DNA from: Paenibacillus sp. JQZ6Y-1
GTDB lineage: Bacteria; Bacillota; Bacilli; Paenibacillales; Paenibacillaceae
DNA length: 64,000 nt
Direction of reading: 5' to 3'
Assembly: GCF_040719145.1 (NCBI RefSeq)
Contig: NZ_JBFDUZ010000001.1
Location: 1,054,001 to 1,118,000, forward strand
Part shown: piece by piece, positions 35,313-43,121 of the stretch
How positions within the stretch are numbered: position 1 is the stretch's first letter
Layout: every line of letters starts with the position of its first letter
Translations under genes and position numbers: made by a program
Notes under the pieces: model-generated
Database searches by the model: none
Seen by the model: the letters and a program-made list of their open reading frames with translations, nothing else
What the model was told of the DNA's origin: nothing

Positions 35313-36551
35313 ATGAAACAATACAAAGAATTGTCGCCGCCGCCGCGCACGATTATGACACCGGGACCGGTGGAAGTTGATCCGCGCGTGCTACGGGCGT
35401 TGTCGTATCCGATATTAGGTCAATTTGATCCTGCGTTTACCGGATTGATGAATGAAACGATGGAGATGCTGCGCGGATTGTTCGTAACGGACAATCAGTG
35501 GTGCTATCCGGTGGATGGTACATCCCGCTCTGGTCTGGAAGCGGTCATGGTCAGTTTGGTGGAACCGGGTGATCGGGTGCTGGTACCAATCTATGGACGA
35601 TTTGGACATTTGTTGACTGAGATTGCGGAGCGCTGCGGCGCTGAAGTGATTACGATGGAAACGGAATGGGGAACGGTATTTGAACCGGAGCAGGTCAAGG
35701 CTGCGATTCGTGAGCATCGTCCAGCAATCGTCGCAATGGTGCATGGTGAGACATCGACCGGCTGTATGCAGCCACTGCGCGAGATTGGTCATTTCTGCCG
35801 TGAGATGGATGTGTTGTTTGTCGTTGATGCGGTAGCAACCATCGGCGGTGTGCCGATTTATGTGGACGATTGGAAGCTGGATGCAGTGATTGGTGGTACG
35901 CAAAAATGTCTGTCCGTGCCATCTGGTATGGCGCCGATTACGTATAACGAGCGTGTCGAGCGTAAGATTCTGGCTCGTAAAAGTATTGAGCGCGGTCTGC
36001 GTATGCCGGGCGATGAGGTGAATACACGTCGCATTCATAGCAACTATTTTGATCTCGCCCAGCTACAGGATTATTGGAGTCCAGCACGGCTGAATCACCA
36101 TACCGAAGCAACATCCATGCTATATGGATTGCGTGAAGGGCTGCGTATTTTGCATGATGAAGGGTTGGAAGCGCGCTTTGTGCGTCATCGTCAAAATGGG
36201 GCTGCGATCGTTGCTGGTGTGAAGGCGATGGGGCTGGAACTGTTCGGTGGAGATGAGCATCGTTTGCCAGTCGTGACCTGCATTGAGATTCCGGCAGGCA
36301 TTGACGGTGAACGTGTACGCTCCATGCTTCTAGATGATTTTGGTATCGAAATTGCTAGCTCCTTCGGTCCGCTGAAAGGTCGGATCTGGCGGATTGGCAG
36401 TATGGGCTACAGCAGCAGTCGCAAAAATGTACTGCATGTACTGGGCGCATTGGAAGCTGCATTGATCCATCATGGATTCAAGCTGCCAGCTGGTGAAGGC
36501 GTACAAGCTGCATTGCAAGTCTATGCAAATAAGGAGGAAGTGCCGTGCTGA
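35313..36551 (+). CDS. pucG: (S)-ureidoglycine-glyoxylate aminotransferase
   Basis: A 412-aa PLP enzyme of the class V aminotransferase fold. It moves the amino group of ureidoglycine to glyoxylate, giving oxalurate and glycine. Marks are TPGPVEVDPRVLRALSYPILGQFDP, DGTSRSGLEAVMVSL, VVDAVATIGG with the PLP Asp, and the Schiff-base Lys in GTQKCLSVPSGMAP. AGGTGA lies 5-6 nt before the ATG at 35313. It directly follows allC, which makes its substrate. Alanine-glyoxylate or serine-glyoxylate aminotransferases are close relatives; the purine context favours PucG. Confidence 0.92.
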   Translation: MKQYKELSPPPRTIMTPGPVEVDPRVLRALSYPILGQFDPAFTGLMNETMEMLRGLFVTDNQWCYPVDGTSRSGLEAVMVSLVEPGDRVLVPIYGRFGHLLTEIAERCGAEVITMETEWGTVFEPEQVKAAIREHRPAIVAMVHGETSTGCMQPLREIGHFCREMDVLFVVDAVATIGGVPIYVDDWKLDAVIGGTQKCLSVPSGMAPITYNERVERKILARKSIERGLRMPGDEVNTRRIHSNYFDLAQLQDYWSPARLNHHTEATSMLYGLREGLRILHDEGLEARFVRHRQNGAAIVAGVKAMGLELFGGDEHRLPVVTCIEIPAGIDGERVRSMLLDDFGIEIASSFGPLKGRIWRIGSMGYSSSRKNVLHVLGALEAALIHHGFKLPAGEGVQAALQVYANKEEVPC

Positions 36552-38140
36552 TGAATATCATGCCGCAATCGCGCAAAGGAATGGTTGCCGCGCCTCATTA
36601 TCTGGCAAGCCAGACGGGCGCATTTATTCTGCAATCCGGCGGCAATGCCGTTGATGCCGCTGTCGCCGTTAGCGCTGTGCTCGGCGTGGTGTATCCGCAT
36701 ATGACCGGAACCGGTGGCGATGCTTTCTTTTTAATTTATGATCAGCAAAGTGGTACGGTGAATGGTTATAACGGCAGTGGACGCTCCGCAGCCTCAGCCA
36801 CTCCGTCCCGCTATCTGGATAAAGGCTTTACGTCCATTCCGCAGCGTGGCCCTCTTGCCGCAGTGACTGTTCCCGGTATGGTAGACGCATGGGAAGCGGT
36901 TTGGAAACGATTTGGCAAGCTGCCGTGGGAGCAGGTCATTGCACCGGCTGTCCGGTATGCCGAGGAAGGCTTTCCGGCTTCGCCCAGTCTGGCACGCTGG
37001 AGTATGCGCGATCAGGAATGGTTGACCGCAGATGAATATCTACGCGAAACCTTTCTTCGTGACGGTGAGCCGCTGCAAGAAGGGGAGATGGTGTATCAAC
37101 CGCGATTGGCGGAGGTACTACGCGAAATCGCGACGAACGGGCGAGATTCTTTTTATGAAGGTGCATTAGGTCAGCGTCTAGGACAGGCAGCGGAGCGCGA
37201 TGGCAGTCTGTTGACGGCGGACGATTTTGCCGCTCATCGTGGGGAATGGGTAGAGCCGATCTCCACCTCATACCGTGGACATGAGGTGTACCAGATGCCT
37301 CCTAATACGCAGGGCTTTTCACTGTTAATGATGCTGAATATGCTGGAGCATACAGATGTATCGAATATCGCTCGCTTTTCGCCGGAATTTTATCACCTCA
37401 TGGCGGAAACGGTGAAAAAGGCATTCCGTGACCGCGATCGGTATCTCACCGATCCGGGCTTCCGGGATATTCCACTGGAGCGTCTGCTGTCCAAGTCATA
37501 TGCCTCGGAGCTATGGCATGAGATGCAATTCCGACCGCAAGCGGCAGAGCATCTGTCCGCAGCGATGGGACAGGATACAGCATATGCAGCGGTCGTGGAT
37601 GAGGAAGGCAACGCCGTCTCGTTTATCCAAAGCTTGTACTTTGACTTCGGCTCGGCATATGTGCCGGATGGCAGCGGTGTGATTTTGCAAAATCGCGGGT
37701 CGTTCTTCTCACTGGATGATCGGCTACCGAATGTATTGGAGCCGCGCAAGCGTACATTCCATACATTGATGCCGGGCATGGTATTGAAAGATGGCAAGCC
37801 TTATCTGCTGCTCGGTACGCAGGGCGGAGAAGGTCAGCCGCAGACGCAACTGTCCATTTTGACTGGTGTGATCGACTATGGGCTGAATGTACAGCAGGCG
37901 ATTGCATTGCCGCGCTGGTTGTATGGTCGGACATGGGGCGATCTTAGCGATACGCTCAAGATCGAGAATCGTTCGTACAGCGATATTTCGTCCAGATTGG
38001 AAGCGTATGGACATATCGTTGAGCCGGTACGCGATTATGATGCACTCATGGGCGAGGCGCAGGGGATTCATATCGCTGATAATGGTGTGTTGAGCGGTGC
38101 GGCTGATCCGCGCAGTGACGGGATTGCGATTGGTATTTGA
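36545..38140 (+). CDS. Gamma-glutamyltransferase-like Ntn hydrolase, probable oxamate amidohydrolase
   Basis: A 531-aa self-processing enzyme of the GGT fold. The N-terminal AAPHYLASQTGAFILQSGGNAVDAAVA and the GTGGDAFFLIY loop are typical. The expected cleavage site and nucleophile is Thr345 in QDTAYAAVVDEEG (aligning with TTHYSVVD of GGT), followed by G-S-G-V-I-L-Q-N-R-G-S-F-F-S. There is no signal peptide, so it is cytosolic, unlike classical secreted GGT. GTG start with AAGGAGG 6 nt upstream, overlapping the pucG stop by 7 nt. In Klebsiella, HpxW of this family splits oxamate to oxalate and ammonia within a purine cluster. Its coupling to PucG, which makes oxalurate, supports the same role here (inference). 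Confidence 0.8.
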   Translation: MLMNIMPQSRKGMVAAPHYLASQTGAFILQSGGNAVDAAVAVSAVLGVVYPHMTGTGGDAFFLIYDQQSGTVNGYNGSGRSAASATPSRYLDKGFTSIPQRGPLAAVTVPGMVDAWEAVWKRFGKLPWEQVIAPAVRYAEEGFPASPSLARWSMRDQEWLTADEYLRETFLRDGEPLQEGEMVYQPRLAEVLREIATNGRDSFYEGALGQRLGQAAERDGSLLTADDFAAHRGEWVEPISTSYRGHEVYQMPPNTQGFSLLMMLNMLEHTDVSNIARFSPEFYHLMAETVKKAFRDRDRYLTDPGFRDIPLERLLSKSYASELWHEMQFRPQAAEHLSAAMGQDTAYAAVVDEEGNAVSFIQSLYFDFGSAYVPDGSGVILQNRGSFFSLDDRLPNVLEPRKRTFHTLMPGMVLKDGKPYLLLGTQGGEGQPQTQLSILTGVIDYGLNVQQAIALPRWLYGRTWGDLSDTLKIENRSYSDISSRLEAYGHIVEPVRDYDALMGEAQGIHIADNGVLSGAADPRSDGIAIGI

Positions 38141-38490
38141 ACCGTTTCGTCGGTGTAACAAGAGATGAGTACAGATATAAGTAGGAATACGAGGGAAACG
38201 GTATATTCAGGCAGTAGTGTTTCTACAGCGATGTTTGCACATTCATACAAGGGAAGGTATACACAATCATCCAAAAGAAGCCGGACAGTATCCGGGCAAA
38301 GGAACAGATGGTATTGCATCTGGCATATCCTTTCCCGACTGCCCGGCTTTGCTGCAAATGTCGTCATGTAACTTTGCTGTCAGGTATATATGGAAAGATA
38401 AAAATACACATGAGGAACATCTTCATAGCCATACATCAAAATGCAAGTTGCAACATCGGCAGCATGTAGAGATCAGAGGGGGAAATGAAA
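38141..38490 (+). other. 350-nt gap with a long imperfect hairpin (38278-38349)
   Basis: AAGCCGG, CAGT, CCGGG, AAAGGA and CAGATG pair in order with CATCTG, TCCTTT, CCCG, ACTG and CCGGCTT, making a 72-nt stem-loop. No T run follows. It may end the allB-hpxW transcript or stabilise its 3' end. No gene seen in the gap. Confidence 0.55.
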
Positions 38491-39816
38491 GTGGGAAGCA
38501 TCTTAATCCGTCAGGCACAAATTGTAACGATGAACGAAAGTGAAGAAGTATTTATCGGAGACGTGTTGGTTGAACATAATAAAATCGTCAAAATCGCTCC
38601 ACATCTCTCTGATGTAGCTGATCGCGAGATTGATGCGCGCGGCAAAACGCTATTGCCGGGCTTTATCCAGACGCATATCCACTTATGTCAAACCATTTTC
38701 CGTGGTAGAGCAGACGATATGGAACTGATGGATTGGTTGCGTAAGCGCATTTGGCCGCTGGAAGCAGCGCATGATGAGGAATCCATTTACTATTCTGCCT
38801 TGCTTGGTATCGGCGAACTGATCTCTAGCGGCACAACAACCATTTGCGATATGGAGACGGTCAACCATACCGATTCTGCATTTCAGGCGATGGCGCAGAG
38901 CGGTCTGCGGGTCGTTTCTGGTAAGGTCATGATGGATCATGGGGATGATGTGCCACTGCCATTGCAGGAAACGACCGAAGATTCGCTGCAAAAAAGTGTT
39001 GATTTGCTGGAAAAATGGAATGGTTTCGGCGGCGGTCGCATCCAGTATGCCTTTTGTCCGCGCTTTGTCGTTTCCTGCACAGAAAAGCTGCTGACCGAGG
39101 TACGAGATCTGTCCGCGCAATATCATGTCAAAGTGCATACCCACGCTTCTGAAAATCGCGGCGAAATCTCGCTGGTGGAGCAGGAGCGTGGCATGCGCAA
39201 TATCGTCTATCTGGATCATATTGGGCTTGCGAATCCGCGTCTTATTCTTGCGCACTGTGTCTGGCTGAGTGAAGAGGAGAAGCAAATCCTGCACAAACGC
39301 GGCGTCAAAGTAACTCACTGTCCGGGTTCCAATATGAAGCTGGCTTCTGGTATCGCCGAAATTCCTGATCTGATGAATCGCCATATCCATGTTGGCATCG
39401 GAGCAGACGGGGCGCCTTGCAACAACAATCTGGATATGTTTCAGGAAATGCGTATGACTGCACTGATCCAAAAGGTACCGCATGGTCCAACGGTTATGGA
39501 TGCACGTACTGTGTTGCGGATGGCAACGATGGGCGGTGCGGAAGTGCTCGGAATGGCAAAGGAAATCGGCAGCATCGAAGTAGGCAAAAAAGCCGATCTC
39601 GTTCTGCTCGATCTGGAAGATTATCATACCTTCCCATCGCATGATGTGGATGTATACTCGCGGGTAGTATATTCCGCTGGACGCAGCAATGTCGATACCG
39701 TACTGATCGATGGACAGATTGTATTGGAACATCGTCAGGTACGCACCATTGACCGCAGCATTGTACTGCGCGAATCGGATCGTGCGATTAAGCGTCTGAT
39801 TACGCGCATCGGCTAA
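38491..39816 (+). CDS. Atz/Trz-type amidohydrolase, probable purine or pterin deaminase
   Basis: A 441-aa metal-dependent hydrolase of the cytosine-deaminase-like branch: PGFIQTHIHLCQT (two His), VKVHTHASE (His), LAHCVWLSE (His) and IGADGAPCNNN (Asp), with the C-terminal composite beta domain KKADLVLLDLEDYHTFP. Members deaminate guanine, 8-oxoguanine, 5'-deoxyadenosine or triazines. In this cluster it most likely turns an aminopurine such as guanine into a xanthine-dehydrogenase substrate. The motif set differs from the classic GuaD, so the substrate is uncertain. The GAGGGGG site is 8 nt from the GTG at 38491 but only 2 nt from the ATG at 38485, so I chose the GTG. It is followed by the XdhC-like gene after 38 nt. 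Confidence 0.8.
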   Translation: MGSILIRQAQIVTMNESEEVFIGDVLVEHNKIVKIAPHLSDVADREIDARGKTLLPGFIQTHIHLCQTIFRGRADDMELMDWLRKRIWPLEAAHDEESIYYSALLGIGELISSGTTTICDMETVNHTDSAFQAMAQSGLRVVSGKVMMDHGDDVPLPLQETTEDSLQKSVDLLEKWNGFGGGRIQYAFCPRFVVSCTEKLLTEVRDLSAQYHVKVHTHASENRGEISLVEQERGMRNIVYLDHIGLANPRLILAHCVWLSEEEKQILHKRGVKVTHCPGSNMKLASGIAEIPDLMNRHIHVGIGADGAPCNNNLDMFQEMRMTALIQKVPHGPTVMDARTVLRMATMGGAEVLGMAKEIGSIEVGKKADLVLLDLEDYHTFPSHDVDVYSRVVYSAGRSNVDTVLIDGQIVLEHRQVRTIDRSIVLRESDRAIKRLITRIG

Positions 39817-39854
39817 ATCAAAAGACAACGATAACCGGAAAGGGGCTGGAGACG

Positions 39855-40994
39855 ATGGATATGAAAGATCTGTGTACAGCAGCAATGAGTGAGGAGCAAC
39901 GCCATATCCGTACTGTTCTTGCGACGGTGGTACATGTGGAAGGGCATGCGTACCGCAAGGAGGGCGTCTCCATGATCCTAACCGAGGATGGTCGTCATTA
40001 CGGCACGATCAGTCCGGGCTGTCTGGAAGAGGATCTATGCGCACGCGTGGAGCAGGCGTGGAATGAGGAAGGCGTCTGTATCGTCGATTATGATATGCGT
40101 CCCAAAGACGATCTATCTTGGGGCGAAAATATCGGCTGCGGCGGATTGCTGCACATCTTACTGGAGCCAGTACGTGGTACATTGCGAGAGGTCTTGTTGT
40201 CCATGAATGACCATCTGGGACGAGGCGAAGTCGTGATGCTGACACGTCGATTTCACCGTCAAGGTGCACAGGTGGACTACGAATTGCTGGCGGAAGGGCA
40301 TGGAGCGAGTAAGATGGAACACCAGCAATCTACACTTCAATCCGAACGCAGTGGAGCTTCACTATTGTCTACACCAGCACCCCTTGTATTGGTACAGGGC
40401 TATTCCCATACTGATGCAGAGTGGAACGCGAAAGGGCAAACGGTACAAAGCGATCCTGCTGCGGGGCAGTATGTGTTTGTACGCACCTATCGCCCCAAGC
40501 CGCGTTTGGTGTTAATCGGAGCAGGTGATGATTCGCGTATGGTTAGTATGCTGGCGCAATCCTCTGGATTTGACGTCGTAATTGGTGATTGGCGGGAAGC
40601 GCTGTGCACATCGGAGCGTTTTCCGGGGGCGCAATGTGTGACTGGTTTTCCACAAAGCCTGATGAAGCATATACAGCCAGCACAAGGCGATTATATCTTA
40701 CTGATGAGTCATAATTTCCTGCGTGAACGCGAATGGGTGGAATTGTTGCAGGGCTGTTCCTATGCGTATCTCGGTATTATGGGTTCATCGGAACGAACGC
40801 GTCGATTATTCGATGGATTGCCGGAGTATCCGAATGTGCATTCGCCGGTCGGATTGTCGATTGGTGCTGACGGACCGGACGAGATTGCTATTAGTATCGC
40901 CGCCGAGCTGATTGCTGTGAAACGGGATAAGCGGAGCCGCAACAGGGAGGTTGATGTTCATGAGCATCGCCGCACTCGTACTGGCAGCTGGTAA
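39855..40994 (+). CDS. pucA: XdhC/CoxI-family molybdenum-cofactor maturation protein
   Basis: A 379-aa accessory protein that delivers and sulfurates the molybdenum cofactor for xanthine dehydrogenase. The N-terminal XdhC/CoxI domain shows VLATVVHVEGHAYRKEGVSMIL and GTISPGCLEEDL. The C-terminal Rossmann domain shows PRLVLIGAGDDSRMVSMLAQ, YILLMSHNFLRERE, YLGIMGSSERTRRLF and GLSIGADGPDEIAISIAAEL. AAAGGGG lies before the ATG. The end overlaps the next gene by 35 nt. Corresponds to B. subtilis PucA. The stretch at about 155-190 between domains is a low-conservation linker. Confidence 0.9.
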   Translation: MDMKDLCTAAMSEEQRHIRTVLATVVHVEGHAYRKEGVSMILTEDGRHYGTISPGCLEEDLCARVEQAWNEEGVCIVDYDMRPKDDLSWGENIGCGGLLHILLEPVRGTLREVLLSMNDHLGRGEVVMLTRRFHRQGAQVDYELLAEGHGASKMEHQQSTLQSERSGASLLSTPAPLVLVQGYSHTDAEWNAKGQTVQSDPAAGQYVFVRTYRPKPRLVLIGAGDDSRMVSMLAQSSGFDVVIGDWREALCTSERFPGAQCVTGFPQSLMKHIQPAQGDYILLMSHNFLREREWVELLQGCSYAYLGIMGSSERTRRLFDGLPEYPNVHSPVGLSIGADGPDEIAISIAAELIAVKRDKRSRNREVDVHEHRRTRTGSW

Positions 40995-41679
40995 AAGTAG
41001 TCGCATGGGCAGGGATAAACTTTCCCTGCCTTTGGTATTACAGAACGACTCATCCTCTACAGTTCCGCAAACGGCAGCTCATGTTGATCCTGTGCGTCCA
41101 ATCACTATAGGTGGTACTGTACTGTCGGCAATCATGGCGAAGGAATCGATAGACTTCGTTGTGATTGTATTGGCACCTTATTCATCCGCAGATTGGATTG
41201 CCGAATGTCAGCAATGGCAACAACAGAGCGGCGGACGTTTGCAAATTGTCGTCTGTGAACAAGCGGAGCAAGGCATGTCGTACTCGATTCGTACAGGGAT
41301 GCAGCATATATCCAGCATAGGAGCTTCGCATGTCCTGATTATGCTGGCAGATCAGCCATTGATTGCAGCGGAGCATCTACATCAGCTCACGCAGTATGCG
41401 ATCAAGCAGCCGCAGCTTGATTATGTAGCTGCTTCCGATGGCAAAACGGCGATGCCTCCGATTGTATTTTCCCCCTCTGCTTGGCAACAATTGGAGCAAT
41501 TGCAAGGCGATCAGGGCGCACGCAAGCTGCTGTCTTCCGAGCATTTGCATGGTGCTGTTATCCAGCTGCCTGCTTACGCATTTTGGGATGCGGACACACC
41601 AGAAGCGTTAGCCCAAATCCGCCTTCATCTGGAAACGCAATCTACTGCGGATAAACGGCGATCAGATGAAGCAAATTAA
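40960..41679 (+). CDS. pucB: Molybdenum cofactor cytidylyltransferase-like protein (MobA/MocA type)
   Basis: A 239-aa nucleotidyltransferase that attaches CMP or GMP to molybdopterin for xanthine dehydrogenase. It shows the N-terminal loop AALVLAAGKSSRMGRDKL, the VVCEQAEQGMSYSIRTGM segment and the metal Asp in ILIMLADQPLI-type VLIMLADQPLI. AGGGAGG ends 9 nt before the ATG at 40960; the ATG at 40954 is too near. The gene overlaps pucA by 35 nt. A Ser/Thr-rich insert lies at about 28-45. It corresponds to B. subtilis PucB and is followed by a strong terminator that separates it from the structural genes. Confidence 0.87.
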   Translation: MSIAALVLAAGKSSRMGRDKLSLPLVLQNDSSSTVPQTAAHVDPVRPITIGGTVLSAIMAKESIDFVVIVLAPYSSADWIAECQQWQQQSGGRLQIVVCEQAEQGMSYSIRTGMQHISSIGASHVLIMLADQPLIAAEHLHQLTQYAIKQPQLDYVAASDGKTAMPPIVFSPSAWQQLEQLQGDQGARKLLSSEHLHGAVIQLPAYAFWDADTPEALAQIRLHLETQSTADKRRSDEAN

Positions 41680-41712
41680 CATGGAATTCAAACTTGATAG
41701 TCAAAACCGCTG

Positions 41713-41745
41713 AAAAGTCTGGAATACGTATATTCAGACTTTTTT
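41713..41745 (+). terminator. Terminator after pucB
   Basis: AAAAGTCT and GAATA pair with TATTC and AGACTTTT (one bulged G), followed by a T run. Confidence 0.85.
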
Positions 41746-41909
41746 GTGTTATTAAATATTACATATATATTTAGTAGGCAACATGATGAATAGTATTGAA
41801 GCGTTATTCTTTTGTATATATAGATTGATAAGTAATGATTATTGTCGTATAAGCATCAAAAATAGTATAGAGAAACAAAAATAACCGATCATATTTATAT
41901 TTTCTACAA

Positions 41910-41954
41910 ACTAAAGTCAATTTAGTTGACATGAAAAACACTCTCCGATAATAT
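41910..41954 (+). promoter_or_regulatory. Strong promoter of pucCDE with overlapping palindromes
   Basis: A perfect -35 TTGACA (41926-41931), a 17-nt spacer and TAATAT (41949-41954). Two interleaved palindromes cover the -35: ACTAAA-N5-TTTAGT (41910-41926) and GTCAA-N5-TTGAC (41916-41930). They look like a repressor site. The rest of the 41746-41996 gap is AT-rich with no gene. Confidence 0.7.
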
Positions 41955-41996
41955 AGGTTCAATATTCAAAAATGGGAGCCATACGGAGGTGTCATC

Positions 41997-43115
41997 ATGA
42001 GCATACAGCAGAGAGAGGAAGCGGCGAATCGCGGACCAATTGTGTGGGAACCGACAGATGCCGCAGAAGCAGTACAGTTAAAACAAACCTATGGAGCAGC
42101 GGCGGTATACGTAGCAGGTGGCACATTGCTGCGTACGCAATGGGAAAATGGAGTGGCTGCTTTTCCACAGCATATGATTCGATTGGATACTTTGCCCGGC
42201 ATCGCTGACATTCAGGAGCATACCGATAGCCTATGGATCGGAGCACTGGCATCGCTAAAACAAGTCGGTATTCATGAACAAGTAGAACGATATGCACCTG
42301 TTTTGTATAGTGCCTGCAAGCATATCGCCGCACCCTCGATCCGTCATTTGGCGACCATCGGTGGTAATATTGCGTCCGCTGTAGGGGACGCACTGCCAGC
42401 ATTGCTTGTACATCATGCGATACTGGTATGGGCAGATTCGGAGCAAGCGCAAGGTATACAGGAACAGCCAGCCGTTGATTGGATGGAGCAACTACGGACT
42501 GGTCAGAAACATACACAGGCGGTATTGCTCGGTATTCATATTCCAAAAGAACCTGTATCTGCGGCAACAGATATCGTTGCCAATATAGATGATTTTCATT
42601 TGGAGAATGGATCGACTGCTAAAGCGCGATGGAATGAAATGCAACATGATATGAGTCACGATCCATTCATCAGATTACAGCGTGATGAGATGCACATGCT
42701 GTCTGCTGGCGGTATGCAGGATAGTGCAAGTGTGCAGCGTTGGAGCGATTCGTACGGAGATACATGGCAGGAACTAGGCTTTTTCCGCAAGTTAGGACGA
42801 CGCGAAGCGTTTACGCCATCGCTTGTCACGGTAGCATTTCGAGCATGGATGGGGGAGGATGGACGCTTGCTGCATGTGCGTATGGCGGCAGGTGGTGGCT
42901 CCGGTTTAGGCATGCGATTGTATACATGTGAGCAATGGCTGGAAGGTCAAGTGTATGATCCATCTATTACTACGTCACTGGCAGAGATGGTTACAGCGGA
43001 GTTTGTCAGCTATAGCGATCCCTTTGCAGCAGATACGTACCGTCAGCGCAGCGCTGGCAATCTGCTGGCAGCAGGACTGTGGGAAAGTATTCAGGCAATG
43101 GAGAAAAGGGGGTAA
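41997..43115 (+). CDS. pucC: Xanthine dehydrogenase FAD-binding subunit, with a 75-aa insert
   Basis: A 372-aa flavoprotein subunit that passes electrons from the iron-sulfur subunit to NAD+. FAD contacts are VYVAGGTLLR (38-47) and HLATIGGNIASA (117-128); the CO-dehydrogenase flavoprotein C-terminal domain begins at GFFRKLGRREAFTPSLVTVAF (261-281). Between Pro183 and about Glu259 lies a polar, Asp/Met/Gln-rich insert that relatives of about 280 aa do not have. It sits where the FAD domain joins the C-terminal domain. GGAGG lies 8 nt before the ATG. First gene of the pucCDE operon. Confidence 0.9.
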   Translation: MSIQQREEAANRGPIVWEPTDAAEAVQLKQTYGAAAVYVAGGTLLRTQWENGVAAFPQHMIRLDTLPGIADIQEHTDSLWIGALASLKQVGIHEQVERYAPVLYSACKHIAAPSIRHLATIGGNIASAVGDALPALLVHHAILVWADSEQAQGIQEQPAVDWMEQLRTGQKHTQAVLLGIHIPKEPVSAATDIVANIDDFHLENGSTAKARWNEMQHDMSHDPFIRLQRDEMHMLSAGGMQDSASVQRWSDSYGDTWQELGFFRKLGRREAFTPSLVTVAFRAWMGEDGRLLHVRMAAGGGSGLGMRLYTCEQWLEGQVYDPSITTSLAEMVTAEFVSYSDPFAADTYRQRSAGNLLAAGLWESIQAMEKRG

Positions 43116-43121
43116 CCGTTT

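Noticed and set aside
36545-38140. Classical secreted gamma-glutamyltranspeptidase
   Set aside because: No signal peptide and tight coupling to purine genes; the oxamate amidohydrolase role fits better.
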